Counted from the stretch's first letter, positions 45,240 to 54,821 are shown. The stretch is 64,000 bases of DNA from an uncultured Clostridium sp. (GCF_934754925.1 NZ_CAKVJA010000007.1:1-64000); one strand, 5' to 3'. Numbers and translations are program-made. Notes: generated by a model from the letters alone, not told the origin.

Positions 45240-45576
45240 CGTTACTCTCCTTTGTGAATTACTAAAATCAAATAGTTTGAAAATAAAAATTTATTTTAAA
45301 TTATTCTATCATATTTTAGAAAAGAATAACAAGTAAATAAAGGGAAATGTTAATGGAGATAAGTGATATAGTATATTAAAGTTAACTGTATACATATTTA
45401 ATACAGGATAATAGCAACTAAATTAAAAGGGGGCAGTATCACTTATATATGATAAAAAATTAACATATAGATATTCGATTTTTTGGTAAAAAATAATTTT
45501 GACTATAACGAAAAAATATATATAATAGAATAAGTGATTTTTTTTGTAGAATATAATATGGGGTGACATAAATTAA
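45240..45576. other. divergent intergenic region
   Basis: 337 bp between divergent genes. Apart from the promoter at 45499-45526 I see only A+T-rich sequence with no open frame and no strong hairpin. Confidence 0.4.
45499..45526 (+). promoter_or_regulatory. promoter of the SEC-C protein gene
   Basis: TTGACT (45499-45504), 16-base spacer, TATAAT (45521-45526). Confidence 0.7.
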
Positions 45577-46701
45577 ATGGAAGATAAGAATAAACTTCAA
45601 GAAGAAATAATGAAGGCTGATAATAAAACAGTTGAAAAAATGTGGAAAAGTATAGATGAGGATCATACTTTAAGAGCTTTCTTAGAAAAAATGACTAAAG
45701 ATGAATTAGTTAAAATAGCTAAGAAATATGCGGTTAGAGGAATTACAACATTAAAGAAGGCTGATGTTGTTGAAAAAATGGTTACTGTAGTATTAGAGAA
45801 TGCTAAAGTTGCTTTAGAGTTAATGGAAGAAAGTTCTTTAAAATATATAGAAGAATTACTTAAGGTGAACGGACTAAAAAAATATGAATGTAATGAGATG
45901 ATTTATATTAATTATTTAAGAAATAGAGGCTTAGCTTTTTCAGGAGTTAAAAATGATGAGGCATTTGTAGTTATTCCAGAAGAATTAAAGAGCGTAATTA
46001 GCGGTCACTTAAATAAGGATTTAAAAGATAAAGCTAGATTAAATGAAGAAGTAATAAAAGCTATTTCAGGAATGGTTTATTACTATGGTGTTTGCAAAAT
46101 AGATTTTATCAAATCTAATATAAAAAATATATTTGGAACAAGCTTTGATGAATCATATATAAATACATTAATAACAAATGGGGAAGAGCTTGGATATGAC
46201 TATGTTGTTGATGGAGATATGCTTTGCAATATAGATGTAGAGGATGTAGAAAAGATATTAAAGCTTCAAGAAGAATGTAAAAATGATTATTATAAATTTG
46301 ATAAGAAATCATTAGTAAAAGCAGGTAAAGTTGATTTTGTTGAAGAAAATAAACAAGGAGCTAAATTAGAGAAAGTTCTTGGTGAATTATTTGTTATTGA
46401 TAAGAGTATCCTAAAGGAAGAAATGGATGGCTTTATAGTTGCTATAAAAAATGAAGTAGAAAAGTCTGAAGCTATAGATATATTTTTACAAGCTTATGAA
46501 ATACAATCAGAAGAAGAAAGAAATATTTTTGTATATGAATTAGAACTTTTTGCAAAAAGCATTAGAAAATGGTCTTTAAAGGGATATACTGAAGATGAAA
46601 TAGAAAAAGCAAATGCTAGAGTTGTTAATGAAGTTAAAATAGGTAGAAATGATCCATGCATATGTGGTAGCGGTAAAAAATATAAAAAATGTTGTGGATA
46701 A
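45577..46701 (+). CDS. SEC-C metal-binding protein with Rho_N/SAP-like N-terminal domain
   Basis: 374 residues. Residues about 37-70 (TKDELVKIAKKYAVRGI, then KKADVVEKMV) look like a SAP/Rho N-terminal helix-extended-helix motif, a nucleic-acid-binding unit. The middle is helical without a recognised domain. The C-terminus NDPCICGSGKKYKKCCG is a complete SEC-C zinc-binding motif as found at the end of SecA, which contacts ribosomes. A link to translation or protein quality control is an inference. Own promoter and terminator. Confidence 0.75.
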   Translation: MEDKNKLQEEIMKADNKTVEKMWKSIDEDHTLRAFLEKMTKDELVKIAKKYAVRGITTLKKADVVEKMVTVVLENAKVALELMEESSLKYIEELLKVNGLKKYECNEMIYINYLRNRGLAFSGVKNDEAFVVIPEELKSVISGHLNKDLKDKARLNEEVIKAISGMVYYYGVCKIDFIKSNIKNIFGTSFDESYINTLITNGEELGYDYVVDGDMLCNIDVEDVEKILKLQEECKNDYYKFDKKSLVKAGKVDFVEENKQGAKLEKVLGELFVIDKSILKEEMDGFIVAIKNEVEKSEAIDIFLQAYEIQSEEERNIFVYELELFAKSIRKWSLKGYTEDEIEKANARVVNEVKIGRNDPCICGSGKKYKKCCG

Positions 46702-46713
46702 ATTAATTATACT

Positions 46714-46745
46714 AAAAAGGAATGTTTAAATACATTCCTTTTTTC
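46714..46745 (+). terminator. rho-independent terminator
   Basis: AAAAAGGAATG (46714-46724) pairs with CATTCCTTTTT (46733-46743). Confidence 0.9.
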
Positions 46746-46999
46746 ATGAATAATAAAGTTCTAATAATCTAAAAAAATTAAAGTGAATTAAAAAAAATAA
46801 TTATTTGTTAATTAAATCATAATCTAAGCTAAAAAAGTGCAATTTAAATTAACTAAAAATGAAACTATTACAGCTAATAAATATTATAAGTATAGAATAA
46901 TTAAATATTTTGTAAAGGTAAACATCGTGATTTTAGCGTCATAAAATATATTAGACCCAAGAAAATTATATAAAAAATATATTTGTGAGGTGAATTGAA

Positions 47000-47413
47000 A
47001 TGTTTAGTGCAATAATGTTACTAGGTGCTTCTATACTCATGATAATTTCTGTAAAATTATTTGTAAAACAAATGAATTTAATTAATAAAGGTATAAAGAA
47101 AAAAGCAAAGGTTATAGAATTACAGGGTTTCAGTTATATAACTTATGGAAGTGAAAGAAATAAAATATATAATGTAGATATAAATCCTGTTTTAGAAATT
47201 GATTTAGGAAATGAAAAATTAAGAATTGATTATCACGACTATGATGAAATGTCAGATTTGAATGAAGGAGATGAAGTAGAACTTATTTATCCAGAAGGAA
47301 ATATAAAAAAGATAACTAGATATTCAAAATATGAATTACTTAAAAAGTCAATTTGGTTTGGAATAATATCATTTATAATCATGATAATTTCTATAAGTTT
47401 GATAGTAATATAA
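47000..47413 (+). CDS. DUF3592-like small membrane protein
   Basis: 137 residues: a membrane helix at each end (about 3-22 and 113-136) enclosing an extracytoplasmic beta-rich domain (KKKAKVIELQGF ... DEMSDLNEGDEVELIYPEG). The layout resembles DUF3592 proteins of unknown function. RBS GAGGTG. It sits between two intergenic gaps; a weak hairpin follows at 47424-47453. Confidence 0.55.
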   Translation: MFSAIMLLGASILMIISVKLFVKQMNLINKGIKKKAKVIELQGFSYITYGSERNKIYNVDINPVLEIDLGNEKLRIDYHDYDEMSDLNEGDEVELIYPEGNIKKITRYSKYELLKKSIWFGIISFIIMIISISLIVI

Positions 47414-47574
47414 ATTTATAAATAGGGGAGAGTATTTTATATCTCCTCTTATTCATTTGTAATAAACAATATTAGTAAATTATAAATGATAAATAATTTC
47501 AAATAATACTGGATAAAATGTATTAATGTATTTTATAATAATAGTGTATTTTTATTTTTGGGAGAGTGAAACAA

Positions 47575-48033
47575 ATGATACGTAAAGAGTCTGAGGACGT
47601 TTTAAATATGTTATTAGTAAAATTATTTAATGATATTTTAAAAATTGAAGCTGCAGCTATAAAGCAAGGCGAATTTAGTGATCTATCTGTTACTGAAAAT
47701 CATATTATTGAAGCTATTGGTAAGGATAGAGAGATGACTATGACAGAGGTAGCAAAAGATTTAGATATTACAGTAGGAACATTAACTACTGCTATAAATA
47801 GATTAATAAAAAAAGAGTATGTTGAGAGAAGAAGAATAGAAGAAGATAGAAGAGTAGTTTTAATAAAACTGACAAACAAAGGAGAAATGGCATTTGATAG
47901 TCATGCACAGTTTCATGATGATATGATAAAAAGTATTATACAAGAGCTTCCGGAGACTGAGGAAACTGTACTTATAACATCATTAAAGAGAATGACTAAC
48001 TTTTTTGAAGAAAAATATAATCTTCTTGGTTAG
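47575..48033 (+). CDS. MarR family transcriptional regulator (FabT-like)
   Basis: 152 residues from the ATG at 47575 (GGGAG about nine bases upstream; the GTG nine bases earlier touches the ribosome site). Winged helix with TMTEVAKDLDITVGTLTTAINRL as recognition helix and the wing EEDRRVVLIKLT. The sequence is closest in feel to FabT-type repressors of fatty-acid synthesis, but no fab genes are in the window. It is followed 58 bases later by a HutP family gene. Confidence 0.8.
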   Translation: MIRKESEDVLNMLLVKLFNDILKIEAAAIKQGEFSDLSVTENHIIEAIGKDREMTMTEVAKDLDITVGTLTTAINRLIKKEYVERRRIEEDRRVVLIKLTNKGEMAFDSHAQFHDDMIKSIIQELPETEETVLITSLKRMTNFFEEKYNLLG

Positions 48034-48091
48034 TTAATTAAATTATAAACTTCGTTTTGTAAAATATTTTAATATTTAAAGGGGTATGGGA

Positions 48092-48508
48092 ATGAGTTAT
48101 AGTTCAAGTATGGAGGTTGCTAAGATTGCTACACAAATGGCAATATCAACAAGAGAAGAAGAAGAGCAATTAAAGGAGTTATATAAAAAATCGGGAATAT
48201 TAGTTACAGCAGTTAATATAGGCGGTAATATTAATGAATCTACATCTAAAATATTAGAGCGTGCTTTAGTGGCATCTAAAAGAAGTAATGTTATAAGGGA
48301 TGAACACTTACATGAAGGTGGAATTATTGGAGCAACTAGAGATGCATTAATGCAAATTAGAGAGAGAGCTAGCGGACAAAATGTTGGAGGAAAAGTTGGA
48401 ATAGCTAGAAAAGGACAACATATGAGCGTTTGTATATTTTTAAGCGTAGGTCTTCTACATTTAGATGAGGTTGTAATTGGGATTGGCCATAGGGCTGTGC
48501 CCGAATAA
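48092..48508 (+). CDS. hutP: HutP family RNA-binding antiterminator-like protein
   Basis: 138 residues from the ATG at 48092 (AAAGGGG seven bases upstream; an ATG two codons earlier is too close). SYSSSMEVAKIATQMAIS, RDEHLHEGGIIGATRDAL and GIGHRAVPE match HutP, including the His residues that bind Mg2+ and L-histidine in the Bacillus antiterminator. No histidine-utilisation genes are nearby, so the RNA target is unknown. Followed by a strong terminator. Confidence 0.85.
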   Translation: MSYSSSMEVAKIATQMAISTREEEEQLKELYKKSGILVTAVNIGGNINESTSKILERALVASKRSNVIRDEHLHEGGIIGATRDALMQIRERASGQNVGGKVGIARKGQHMSVCIFLSVGLLHLDEVVIGIGHRAVPE

Positions 48509-48513
48509 TATAG

Positions 48514-48554
48514 TAGGTTAGTATAGAAAAAAATTTTATACTAATCTATTTTTT
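48514..48554 (+). terminator. terminator after hutP
   Basis: TAGGTTAGTATA (48514-48525) pairs with TATACTAATCTA (48537-48548), followed by TTTTTT. Confidence 0.85.
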
Positions 48555-48677
48555 ACGAATAATATGGATAAAAATTAAAATATTTACAATATATTGAAAA
48601 TGTGATAACATAAATAATAACAATTTAATAAAATAACTCAATGTTTAGTAACAAAAAAATAAATAAATAATAATATG

Positions 48678-48713
48678 TTTAAAGAAAAGAAAAAAATATT
48701 ATCTTTTCTTTTA
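48678..48713 (+). terminator. A/T hairpin upstream of ABC importer operon
   Basis: AAAGAAAAGA pairs with TCTTTTCTTT within 48678-48713 and ends in T-rich sequence; it lies in the leader of the ABC operon, where it could act as attenuator or as a simple terminator. Confidence 0.35.
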
Positions 48714-48774
48714 TTATGAAAAGTAGAATAGTAGGAAAAAGTTTGAGTTGTTTTAACTTTAGGGGGATGGAAAC

Positions 48775-49815
48775 ATGGTAGGAAAGAAAAAATTAGCACT
48801 AATTTTAAGTGGAGTTTTAATTATTGCAGGATTAGTTTCTTGTAGTAAGACAAATTCTTCAAATGAAGGTGGAAAAACAAAGGATGTAAGTAAAAATTCA
48901 AATGAATCTCAAGAGATGTATACAATTGGAATAAATCAATTAGTCCAACATGATGCTCTAGATGCTTCGAGGGAAGGGTTTATAGAAGGTTTAGAGGAAA
49001 AGGGATTTGAAGAAGGAAAGAACTTAAAGATTGATTATCAAAATGCTCAAGGTGATATATCAATTGCTAAAACTATTTCAGATCAATTTGTTACATCTAA
49101 TGTAGATATGATATTTGCTATAGCTACATCGAGTCTTCAAGCATCTTATAATGCTACAAAAGATATTCCAATAGTTTTTACTGCAGTGACAGATCCTATT
49201 GAAGCCGGAGTAGCAAAAAGTTGGGAAAGTTCAGATACAAATGTTACAGGAACATCTGATATGGTTTCTATGGAGGAGCAATTAAATCTATTAATAACAT
49301 TAGTTCCAGATATAAAAACGTTAGGTGTAATATACAATTCATCAGAAGCTAATTCATTAGCTCAAGTTCAAGAACTTAAGAAAGAAGCAGATAAAAAGGG
49401 AATAGATATTAAAGAAATATCAGTTACAACTGTCAATGAAATAAATCAAAACTTAAATTCAGCAATAGGATCAATAGATGCCTTATATGCACCTACAGAT
49501 AATACAGTAGCCTCAGCTTATGATTTGGTTGGAAATATTTGTGTCAATAAAAAAGTTCCTATACTATGTGGAGAGGAAGCAGGGGTATCAAAGGGTGGTC
49601 TTTGCTCTATTGGTATAGATTATTTTAAATTAGGAAAAGAAGCTGGATATAAAGCGGCAGAGATTCTAAATGGAACAGAACCTAGTGATATTAAAATAAC
49701 TACTTTAAGCGATATGTCTATTACTATTAATACAGATGTAGCAGAAAAGTTAAATATAACAATTCCAGAAGATATTGATGCAAAAGCTAATAAAGTAACT
49801 GGAGGGGTTCAATAG
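48775..49815 (+). CDS. ABC transporter substrate-binding lipoprotein (TrpX-like)
   Basis: 346 residues: lipoprotein signal with lipobox LVSC (Cys23), a Ser/Asn/Lys-rich linker and a two-lobed periplasmic-binding fold of the ABC_sub_bind family (YTIGINQLVQHDALDASREGF; GTSDMVSMEEQLNL). Such proteins with this permease type import amino acids such as tryptophan or tyrosine; the ligand is not proven here and I see no T-box leader. TAG overlaps the GTG of the next gene by one base. RBS GGGGGATG. Confidence 0.85.
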   Translation: MVGKKKLALILSGVLIIAGLVSCSKTNSSNEGGKTKDVSKNSNESQEMYTIGINQLVQHDALDASREGFIEGLEEKGFEEGKNLKIDYQNAQGDISIAKTISDQFVTSNVDMIFAIATSSLQASYNATKDIPIVFTAVTDPIEAGVAKSWESSDTNVTGTSDMVSMEEQLNLLITLVPDIKTLGVIYNSSEANSLAQVQELKKEADKKGIDIKEISVTTVNEINQNLNSAIGSIDALYAPTDNTVASAYDLVGNICVNKKVPILCGEEAGVSKGGLCSIGIDYFKLGKEAGYKAAEILNGTEPSDIKITTLSDMSITINTDVAEKLNITIPEDIDAKANKVTGGVQ

Positions 49816-50735
49816 TGGAGGTAATACTTAACGCATTAGAGCAGGGACTATTATTTTCCTTGGTAGCAATGGGAGTTTATATAACATATAAGATATTAGA
49901 CTTTCCTGATCTGTCTGTTGATGGAACATTTCCGTTAGGAGCGTCAATTTCAGCAGCTATGTTAATTCGCGGAATAAATCCATGGATTACTATATTAGTT
50001 GCTACGTTAGGAGGAGCTTGTGCTGGTGCTGTAACTGGTTTTTTAAATGTAAAACTAAAAATAAGTAATTTAATGTCAGGTATATTAGTTATGATGGGAT
50101 TATATTCAGTAAATTTGAGAATAATGGGAAAATCCAATATACCGTTATTTAATACTAATTATATTTTTAGGAATCCTGCTATTAATTCAATATTTATTAT
50201 TTTAGCGATAGTAATTTTATTAAAAGTAATATTAGATTTATTTTTAAAGACAAAAACAGGATTTTTATTAATTGCAGTTGGTGATAATGAACAAGTTGTG
50301 TCATCGTTAGGAGTAAATAAGAATATAATTAAGGTTTTAGGATTATCTATAAGCAATGCATTAGTAGCATTGTCAGGAGCTTTAACAGCACAAAATCAAG
50401 GGTTTTCTGATGTTACCATGGGAACTGGAATTGTTGTTATGGGATTAGCAGCAGTAATAATAGGGACATCCATATTTGGAAAATTATCTATTATAAAGGT
50501 TACAACATTATCTATATTTGGTGCAATAATATATAAGTTAGTTGTGGCAATAGCATTATGGATGAAATTAAATCCAAATGATTTAAAGATATTAACAGCC
50601 ATATTAGTTGCTATAGCATTAGCATCAAATAGTGGTGTATTTAAAATAAAGAATAAAAGAAAAAGATTAAATGGTAATAATGGTGAAGGTGGTGAAGAAA
50701 ATGCTAAAGATTCAAGGGCTATGCAAAGTATTTAA
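49815..50735 (+). CDS. ABC transporter permease (TrpY-like)
   Basis: 306 residues, starting at GTG, with eight to ten membrane helices. ILDFPDLSVDGTFPLGA is a signature of permeases that go with ABC_sub_bind proteins, and AVGDNEQVVSSLGV lies in the coupling loop. It overlaps its neighbours on both sides (1 base with the binding protein, 35 with the ATPase), so all three are one translational unit. The C-terminal tail is highly basic and Gly/Asn-rich. Confidence 0.88.
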   Translation: MEVILNALEQGLLFSLVAMGVYITYKILDFPDLSVDGTFPLGASISAAMLIRGINPWITILVATLGGACAGAVTGFLNVKLKISNLMSGILVMMGLYSVNLRIMGKSNIPLFNTNYIFRNPAINSIFIILAIVILLKVILDLFLKTKTGFLLIAVGDNEQVVSSLGVNKNIIKVLGLSISNALVALSGALTAQNQGFSDVTMGTGIVVMGLAAVIIGTSIFGKLSIIKVTTLSIFGAIIYKLVVAIALWMKLNPNDLKILTAILVAIALASNSGVFKIKNKRKRLNGNNGEGGEENAKDSRAMQSI

Positions 50736-51504
50736 TCCTAACACCATAAATGAAAATAAAGTTTTTAATAATTTTAGTATAGAAGTAAAGAAAGGTGAAT
50801 TTATAACTATAATAGGTTCAAATGGTGCAGGTAAATCAACTTTATTAAATCTAATTAGTGGTAATATACCTATAGATTCTGGAATGGTATTATTAGATGG
50901 AATGGATGTATCATTCAAGGAGGAGTATGCTAGGGCAAGGGAAATTGGGCGAGTTTATCAAAATCCATCGGTAGGTGTATCTCCTAATATGACTATTTTA
51001 GAAAATTTAGCTTTGGCAGACAATAAGGGAAAAGTTTATGGACTTTCTTTTGGAATTAATAAAAAAAGAATATCATATTATAAGGAATTGCTTGTGAAGC
51101 TTGATTTGGGACTGGAAAATAAACTTTATAATAAAGTAACATTATTATCTGGAGGACAACGTCAAGCATTAACTCTTATGATGGCAGTTATGTCACAGCC
51201 AAAGCTTTTATTGTTAGATGAGCACACAGCAGCATTAGATCCTAAAACATCAGCTAAGATAATGGAGATTACACAAGAAGTTATAAAAGAAAATAATATC
51301 ACTACATTAATGGTAACTCATAATATGAAGCATGCATTAGAGTGTGGTAATAGATTACTTATGATGCATGAAGGAAAAGTACTTTTTGATATTAAAGGAA
51401 AAGAGAAGCGAGAATTAACAACAGAAAAATTAATGGAAATGTTCAGCAACTCTAATATTATTGATGAAGTAAGTGATAAAAGTTTACTAACTTCATTGGC
51501 ATAG
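50701..51504 (+). CDS. ABC transporter ATP-binding protein (TrpZ-like)
   Basis: 267 residues from the ATG at 50701 (AAGGTGGTGAAG upstream); a longer frame upstream is less likely. Walker A GSNGAGKST, Q-loop VYQNPS, signature LSGGQRQAL, Walker B LLLLDEHTAALD and switch His (VTHNMKHAL) are all intact. It energises the importer formed by the two preceding gene products. Operon ends at a strong terminator. Confidence 0.9.
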   Translation: MLKIQGLCKVFNPNTINENKVFNNFSIEVKKGEFITIIGSNGAGKSTLLNLISGNIPIDSGMVLLDGMDVSFKEEYARAREIGRVYQNPSVGVSPNMTILENLALADNKGKVYGLSFGINKKRISYYKELLVKLDLGLENKLYNKVTLLSGGQRQALTLMMAVMSQPKLLLLDEHTAALDPKTSAKIMEITQEVIKENNITTLMVTHNMKHALECGNRLLMMHEGKVLFDIKGKEKRELTTEKLMEMFSNSNIIDEVSDKSLLTSLA

Positions 51505-51518
51505 TATAACTGATAAAA

Positions 51519-51580
51519 AGGGATTGAAATTTAAGTTTTCCTATAAAATAGGAAGAATTTAAGATTTCAATCTTTTTTTT
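51519..51580 (+). terminator. terminator of ABC importer operon
   Basis: GATTGAAAT (51522-51530) pairs with ATTTCAATC (51564-51572), extended by an inner TTCCTATAAAATAGGAA stem, followed by T8. Confidence 0.9.
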
Positions 51581-51629
51581 GAATATAAAAATAGATTATA
51601 ACAAAATATAATAAGAAAAGAAATGAAGT

Positions 51630-51647
51630 TTGTTATTAATATAACAA
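51630..51647. promoter_or_regulatory. Rex-type operator, upstream site of adhE
   Basis: TTGTTATTAATATAACAA matches the Rex consensus TTGTTAANNNNTTAACAA with one change per half. It lies about 195 bases before the adhE -35. Confidence 0.5.
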
Positions 51648-51841
51648 AAGAGGGTAAAGGTTAATAAAAAGACAAATTAGTCGAATAAAAATATAAATAT
51701 AAAAAATAAATACTGGAAATTTAAAAAATGTCAAAAAAATATAAAAGCAATTGAAAATGTTAACATGATTGAAAAGACAAGGGTTTAGAAGTTGTTGGAA
51801 ATATAAGTTTAAAATAAAATAAAAAAAAGCTCAAAAAAAGT

Positions 51842-51870
51842 TTGACAAAAAATAAACAAACGAGTACAAT
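51842..51870 (+). promoter_or_regulatory. adhE promoter
   Basis: TTGACA (51842-51847), 17-base spacer, TACAAT (51865-51870), followed by a ~110-base leader. Confidence 0.85.
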
Positions 51871-51882
51871 AATGGTGTGGAC

Positions 51883-51900
51883 AAGTTAAAGAATTAACAA
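51883..51900. promoter_or_regulatory. Rex-type operator at adhE transcription start
   Basis: AAGTTAAAGAATTAACAA agrees with 12 of 14 defined positions of the Rex consensus and begins about six bases after the predicted start site, where binding would block transcription until NADH is high. Confidence 0.5.
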
Positions 51901-51987
51901 TCAAAACAAAAACTTAACAAAGTCCCTGAAAATTAAGATATCAATGAAAATTATTATAAATATTGATTATTTAGGAGGATGTAATAA

Positions 51988-54639
51988 ATGAAAGTTACAA
52001 ACGCTCAAGAATTAACAGCAAGAATTAAACAATTAAGAGAAGCTCAAAAGAAATTCGCTACTTACACTCAAGAACAAGTAGATGAAATCTTCAGACAAGC
52101 AGCTTTAGCAGCTAACCACAACAGAATTAAGTTAGCTAAGATGGCTGTAGAAGAAACTGGAATGGGAATAGTAGAAGATAAAGTTGTAAAGAACAACTTT
52201 GCTGCTGAATATATATACAACCAATATAAGAACATGAAAACTTGTGGAGTTTTAGAAGAAGATAAAACAAGTGGAATCACAAAGGTAGCAGAACCAATCG
52301 GTGTTATATCAGCTATCGTTCCAACAACAAACCCAACATCAACAGCAATATTCAAGTGTTTAATAGCTTTAAAGACTAGAAATGCTATCATAATCTCTCC
52401 ACATCCAAGAGCTAAGAACTCTACAATAGAAGCTGCTAAAATAGTTTTAGAAGCTGCAGTTAAAGCAGGGGCTCCAGAAGGAATAATCGGATGGATAGAT
52501 CAACCATCAGTTGAATTATCACAAAACGTTATGAGAGAATCAGATATAATATTAGCTACAGGTGGTCCAGCAATGGTTAAAGCTGCTTACTCATCAGGAA
52601 GACCAGCTTTAGGGGTTGGAGCAGGTAACACTCCAGCAATCATTGATGAATCAGCTCACATTAAAATGGCTGTAAACTCAATATTACTTTCTAAGACATT
52701 TGATAACGGGGTTATATGTGCATCAGAACAATCAATCATTGTTTTAGAAGAAGTTTATGATGAAGTTAAGAGAGAATTAGCTGAAAGAGGAGCATACATC
52801 CTTAAAGGCGAAGAAATAGATAAAGTAAGAAATATAATCTTAAATGAAAAAGGTGGATTAAACGCTGACATGGTTGGTCAATCTGCTTATAAGATTGCTA
52901 AGATGGCAGGAGTTAATGTTCCAGAAACAGCTAAAGTTTTAGTTGGGGAAGTTACTTCAGTTGAATTAGAAGAGCCATTCTCACATGAAAAATTATCTCC
53001 AGTATTAGCTATGTACAAAGCTAAGTCATTTGAAGAAGCTTTAGATAAAGCTGATAGATTAATTGAATTAGGTGGTATGGGTCATACATCAGTTCTATAT
53101 ACTGATCAATTAAAGAACAGAGATAGAGTATTAACATTCGGAGAAAGAATGAAAACTGCTAGAACATTAATTAACATGCCAGCAGCACAAGGGGCTATCG
53201 GAGACTTATTCAACTTTAAGTTAGCACCATCATTAACATTAGGATGTGGATCATGGGGAGGAAACTCAGTTTCAGAAAACGTTGGTCCTAAGCACTTAAT
53301 TAACGTTAAGAGCATTGCTGAAAGGAGAGAAAATATGCTTTGGTTTAGAGTTCCAGAAAAAACTTACTTCAAATACGGATGTTTACCAGTAGCTTTAGCT
53401 GAATTAGGTGAAATGGGTAAAAAGAAAGCATTCATTGTAACAGATAAGGTATTATTCGAAATGGGATATACAAACAAAGTTACAGAAGTTTTAGAAGCTC
53501 ACGGAATTCAATATAAAATATTCTCAGATGTTGAACCAGACCCAACATTAAGATGTGCTAGAGCTGGTGCTGCAGAAATGAATAACTTCCAACCAGATGT
53601 TGTAATTTCACTTGGTGGTGGATCAGCTATGGATGCTGCTAAAATCATGTGGGTTATGTATGAACATCCAGAAGTTAACTTCCATGATTTAGCAATGACA
53701 TTCATGGATATAAGAAAGAGAATATACAAATTCCCAACAATGGGTCAAAAGGCTATGATGGTTGCTATAGCAACTTCAGCTGGTACTGGATCAGAAGTTA
53801 CTCCATTCGCAGTTATAACTGATGAACAAACAGGAGTTAAATATCCATTAGCTGATTACGAACTAACTCCAGATATGGCTATCGTTGATGCTGAATTAAT
53901 GATGACTTCTCCTAAGGGATTAACAGCTTGTGCTGGTATTGACGTATTAGTTCACGCAGTTGAAGCTTACGTTTCAGTAATGGCATCAGAATACACTAAC
54001 GGATTAGCTTTAGAAGCAATTAGATTAGTATTCAAGTATTTACCAGATGCTTATAACGAAGGTACAACTAACATTAAAGCAAGAGAAAAAATGGCTCATG
54101 CATCTTGTATGGCAGGTATGGCATTCAGTAATGCATTCTTAGGAATTAACCACTCAATGGCTCATAAGCTAGGTGCATTCCACCACTTACCACACGGTAT
54201 GGCTAACTCTTTAGTTATGAAAGAAGTTATTAAGTTCAATGCTACTGATGCTCCAACTAAGCAAGCAGCATTTGCTCAATACAAATATCCAAATGCAGCA
54301 TGGAGATATGCTAGAATTGCAGATCATTTAGGATTAGGTGGAAACACTGAAGCTGAAAAAGTTGAATTATTATTAAAGGCTATAGATGAGTTACAAAACA
54401 AAGTAAATATGCCTAAGACAATTAAAGATGCTGGTGTAAGCGAAGTTAAATTCTTCGAAACATTAGATGAAATGGTTGAGCAAGCTTTTGATGACCAATG
54501 TACAGGAGCTAACCCAAGATATCCATTAATGAAAGAATTAAAAGAAATGTATATCACTAGCTACTATGGTGAAAAAGAAGAAGCTGTTAAAGAAGCAGCA
54601 GTAGAAGCTACAGCTAAAAAAGAAAAGAAAAATAAATAA
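51988..54639 (+). CDS. adhE: bifunctional acetaldehyde-CoA / alcohol dehydrogenase
   Basis: 883 residues. The N-terminal aldehyde dehydrogenase (to ~440) has catalytic Cys244 (NGVICASEQS); the C-terminal iron-dependent alcohol dehydrogenase has GGGSAMDAAK and the metal His residues in HAVEAYVS and HSMAHKLGAFHHLPHG. It reduces acetyl-CoA to ethanol with two NADH, regenerating NAD+. Codon use is unlike neighbours (many AAC, ATC, TTC), indicating very high expression. Strong AGGAGG. Flanked by Rex-type operators and ended by a strong terminator. Confidence 0.97.
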   Translation: MKVTNAQELTARIKQLREAQKKFATYTQEQVDEIFRQAALAANHNRIKLAKMAVEETGMGIVEDKVVKNNFAAEYIYNQYKNMKTCGVLEEDKTSGITKVAEPIGVISAIVPTTNPTSTAIFKCLIALKTRNAIIISPHPRAKNSTIEAAKIVLEAAVKAGAPEGIIGWIDQPSVELSQNVMRESDIILATGGPAMVKAAYSSGRPALGVGAGNTPAIIDESAHIKMAVNSILLSKTFDNGVICASEQSIIVLEEVYDEVKRELAERGAYILKGEEIDKVRNIILNEKGGLNADMVGQSAYKIAKMAGVNVPETAKVLVGEVTSVELEEPFSHEKLSPVLAMYKAKSFEEALDKADRLIELGGMGHTSVLYTDQLKNRDRVLTFGERMKTARTLINMPAAQGAIGDLFNFKLAPSLTLGCGSWGGNSVSENVGPKHLINVKSIAERRENMLWFRVPEKTYFKYGCLPVALAELGEMGKKKAFIVTDKVLFEMGYTNKVTEVLEAHGIQYKIFSDVEPDPTLRCARAGAAEMNNFQPDVVISLGGGSAMDAAKIMWVMYEHPEVNFHDLAMTFMDIRKRIYKFPTMGQKAMMVAIATSAGTGSEVTPFAVITDEQTGVKYPLADYELTPDMAIVDAELMMTSPKGLTACAGIDVLVHAVEAYVSVMASEYTNGLALEAIRLVFKYLPDAYNEGTTNIKAREKMAHASCMAGMAFSNAFLGINHSMAHKLGAFHHLPHGMANSLVMKEVIKFNATDAPTKQAAFAQYKYPNAAWRYARIADHLGLGGNTEAEKVELLLKAIDELQNKVNMPKTIKDAGVSEVKFFETLDEMVEQAFDDQCTGANPRYPLMKELKEMYITSYYGEKEEAVKEAAVEATAKKEKKNK

Positions 54640-54656
54640 TCAATAATATATATTTG

Positions 54657-54688
54657 AAAAGTCCTAGTGAAAGCTAGGGCTTTTTTAT
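54657..54688 (+). terminator. adhE terminator
   Basis: AAAAGTCCTAG (54657-54667) pairs with CTAGGGCTTTT (54674-54684), followed by T residues. Confidence 0.9.
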
Positions 54689-54821
54689 TGAGATATATGC
54701 TCTTTTTATCCTAATAATTATATTTTTTCTATATTATAGGCTTAAGTTATTGAATATAACTATATATTAATAAAAATATATCTATAATATTTATAAAAGA
54801 AAAAGATATATTTTTATATAG

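Noticed and set aside
48555..48774. T-box leader before the TrpX-like importer
   Set aside because: No T-box sequence, specifier stem or typical antiterminator is visible; only an A/T hairpin.
54657..54821. Additional Rex site between adhE and the Crp/Fnr gene
   Set aside because: Only A/T-rich sequence without TTGTTAA or TTAACAA halves was found.
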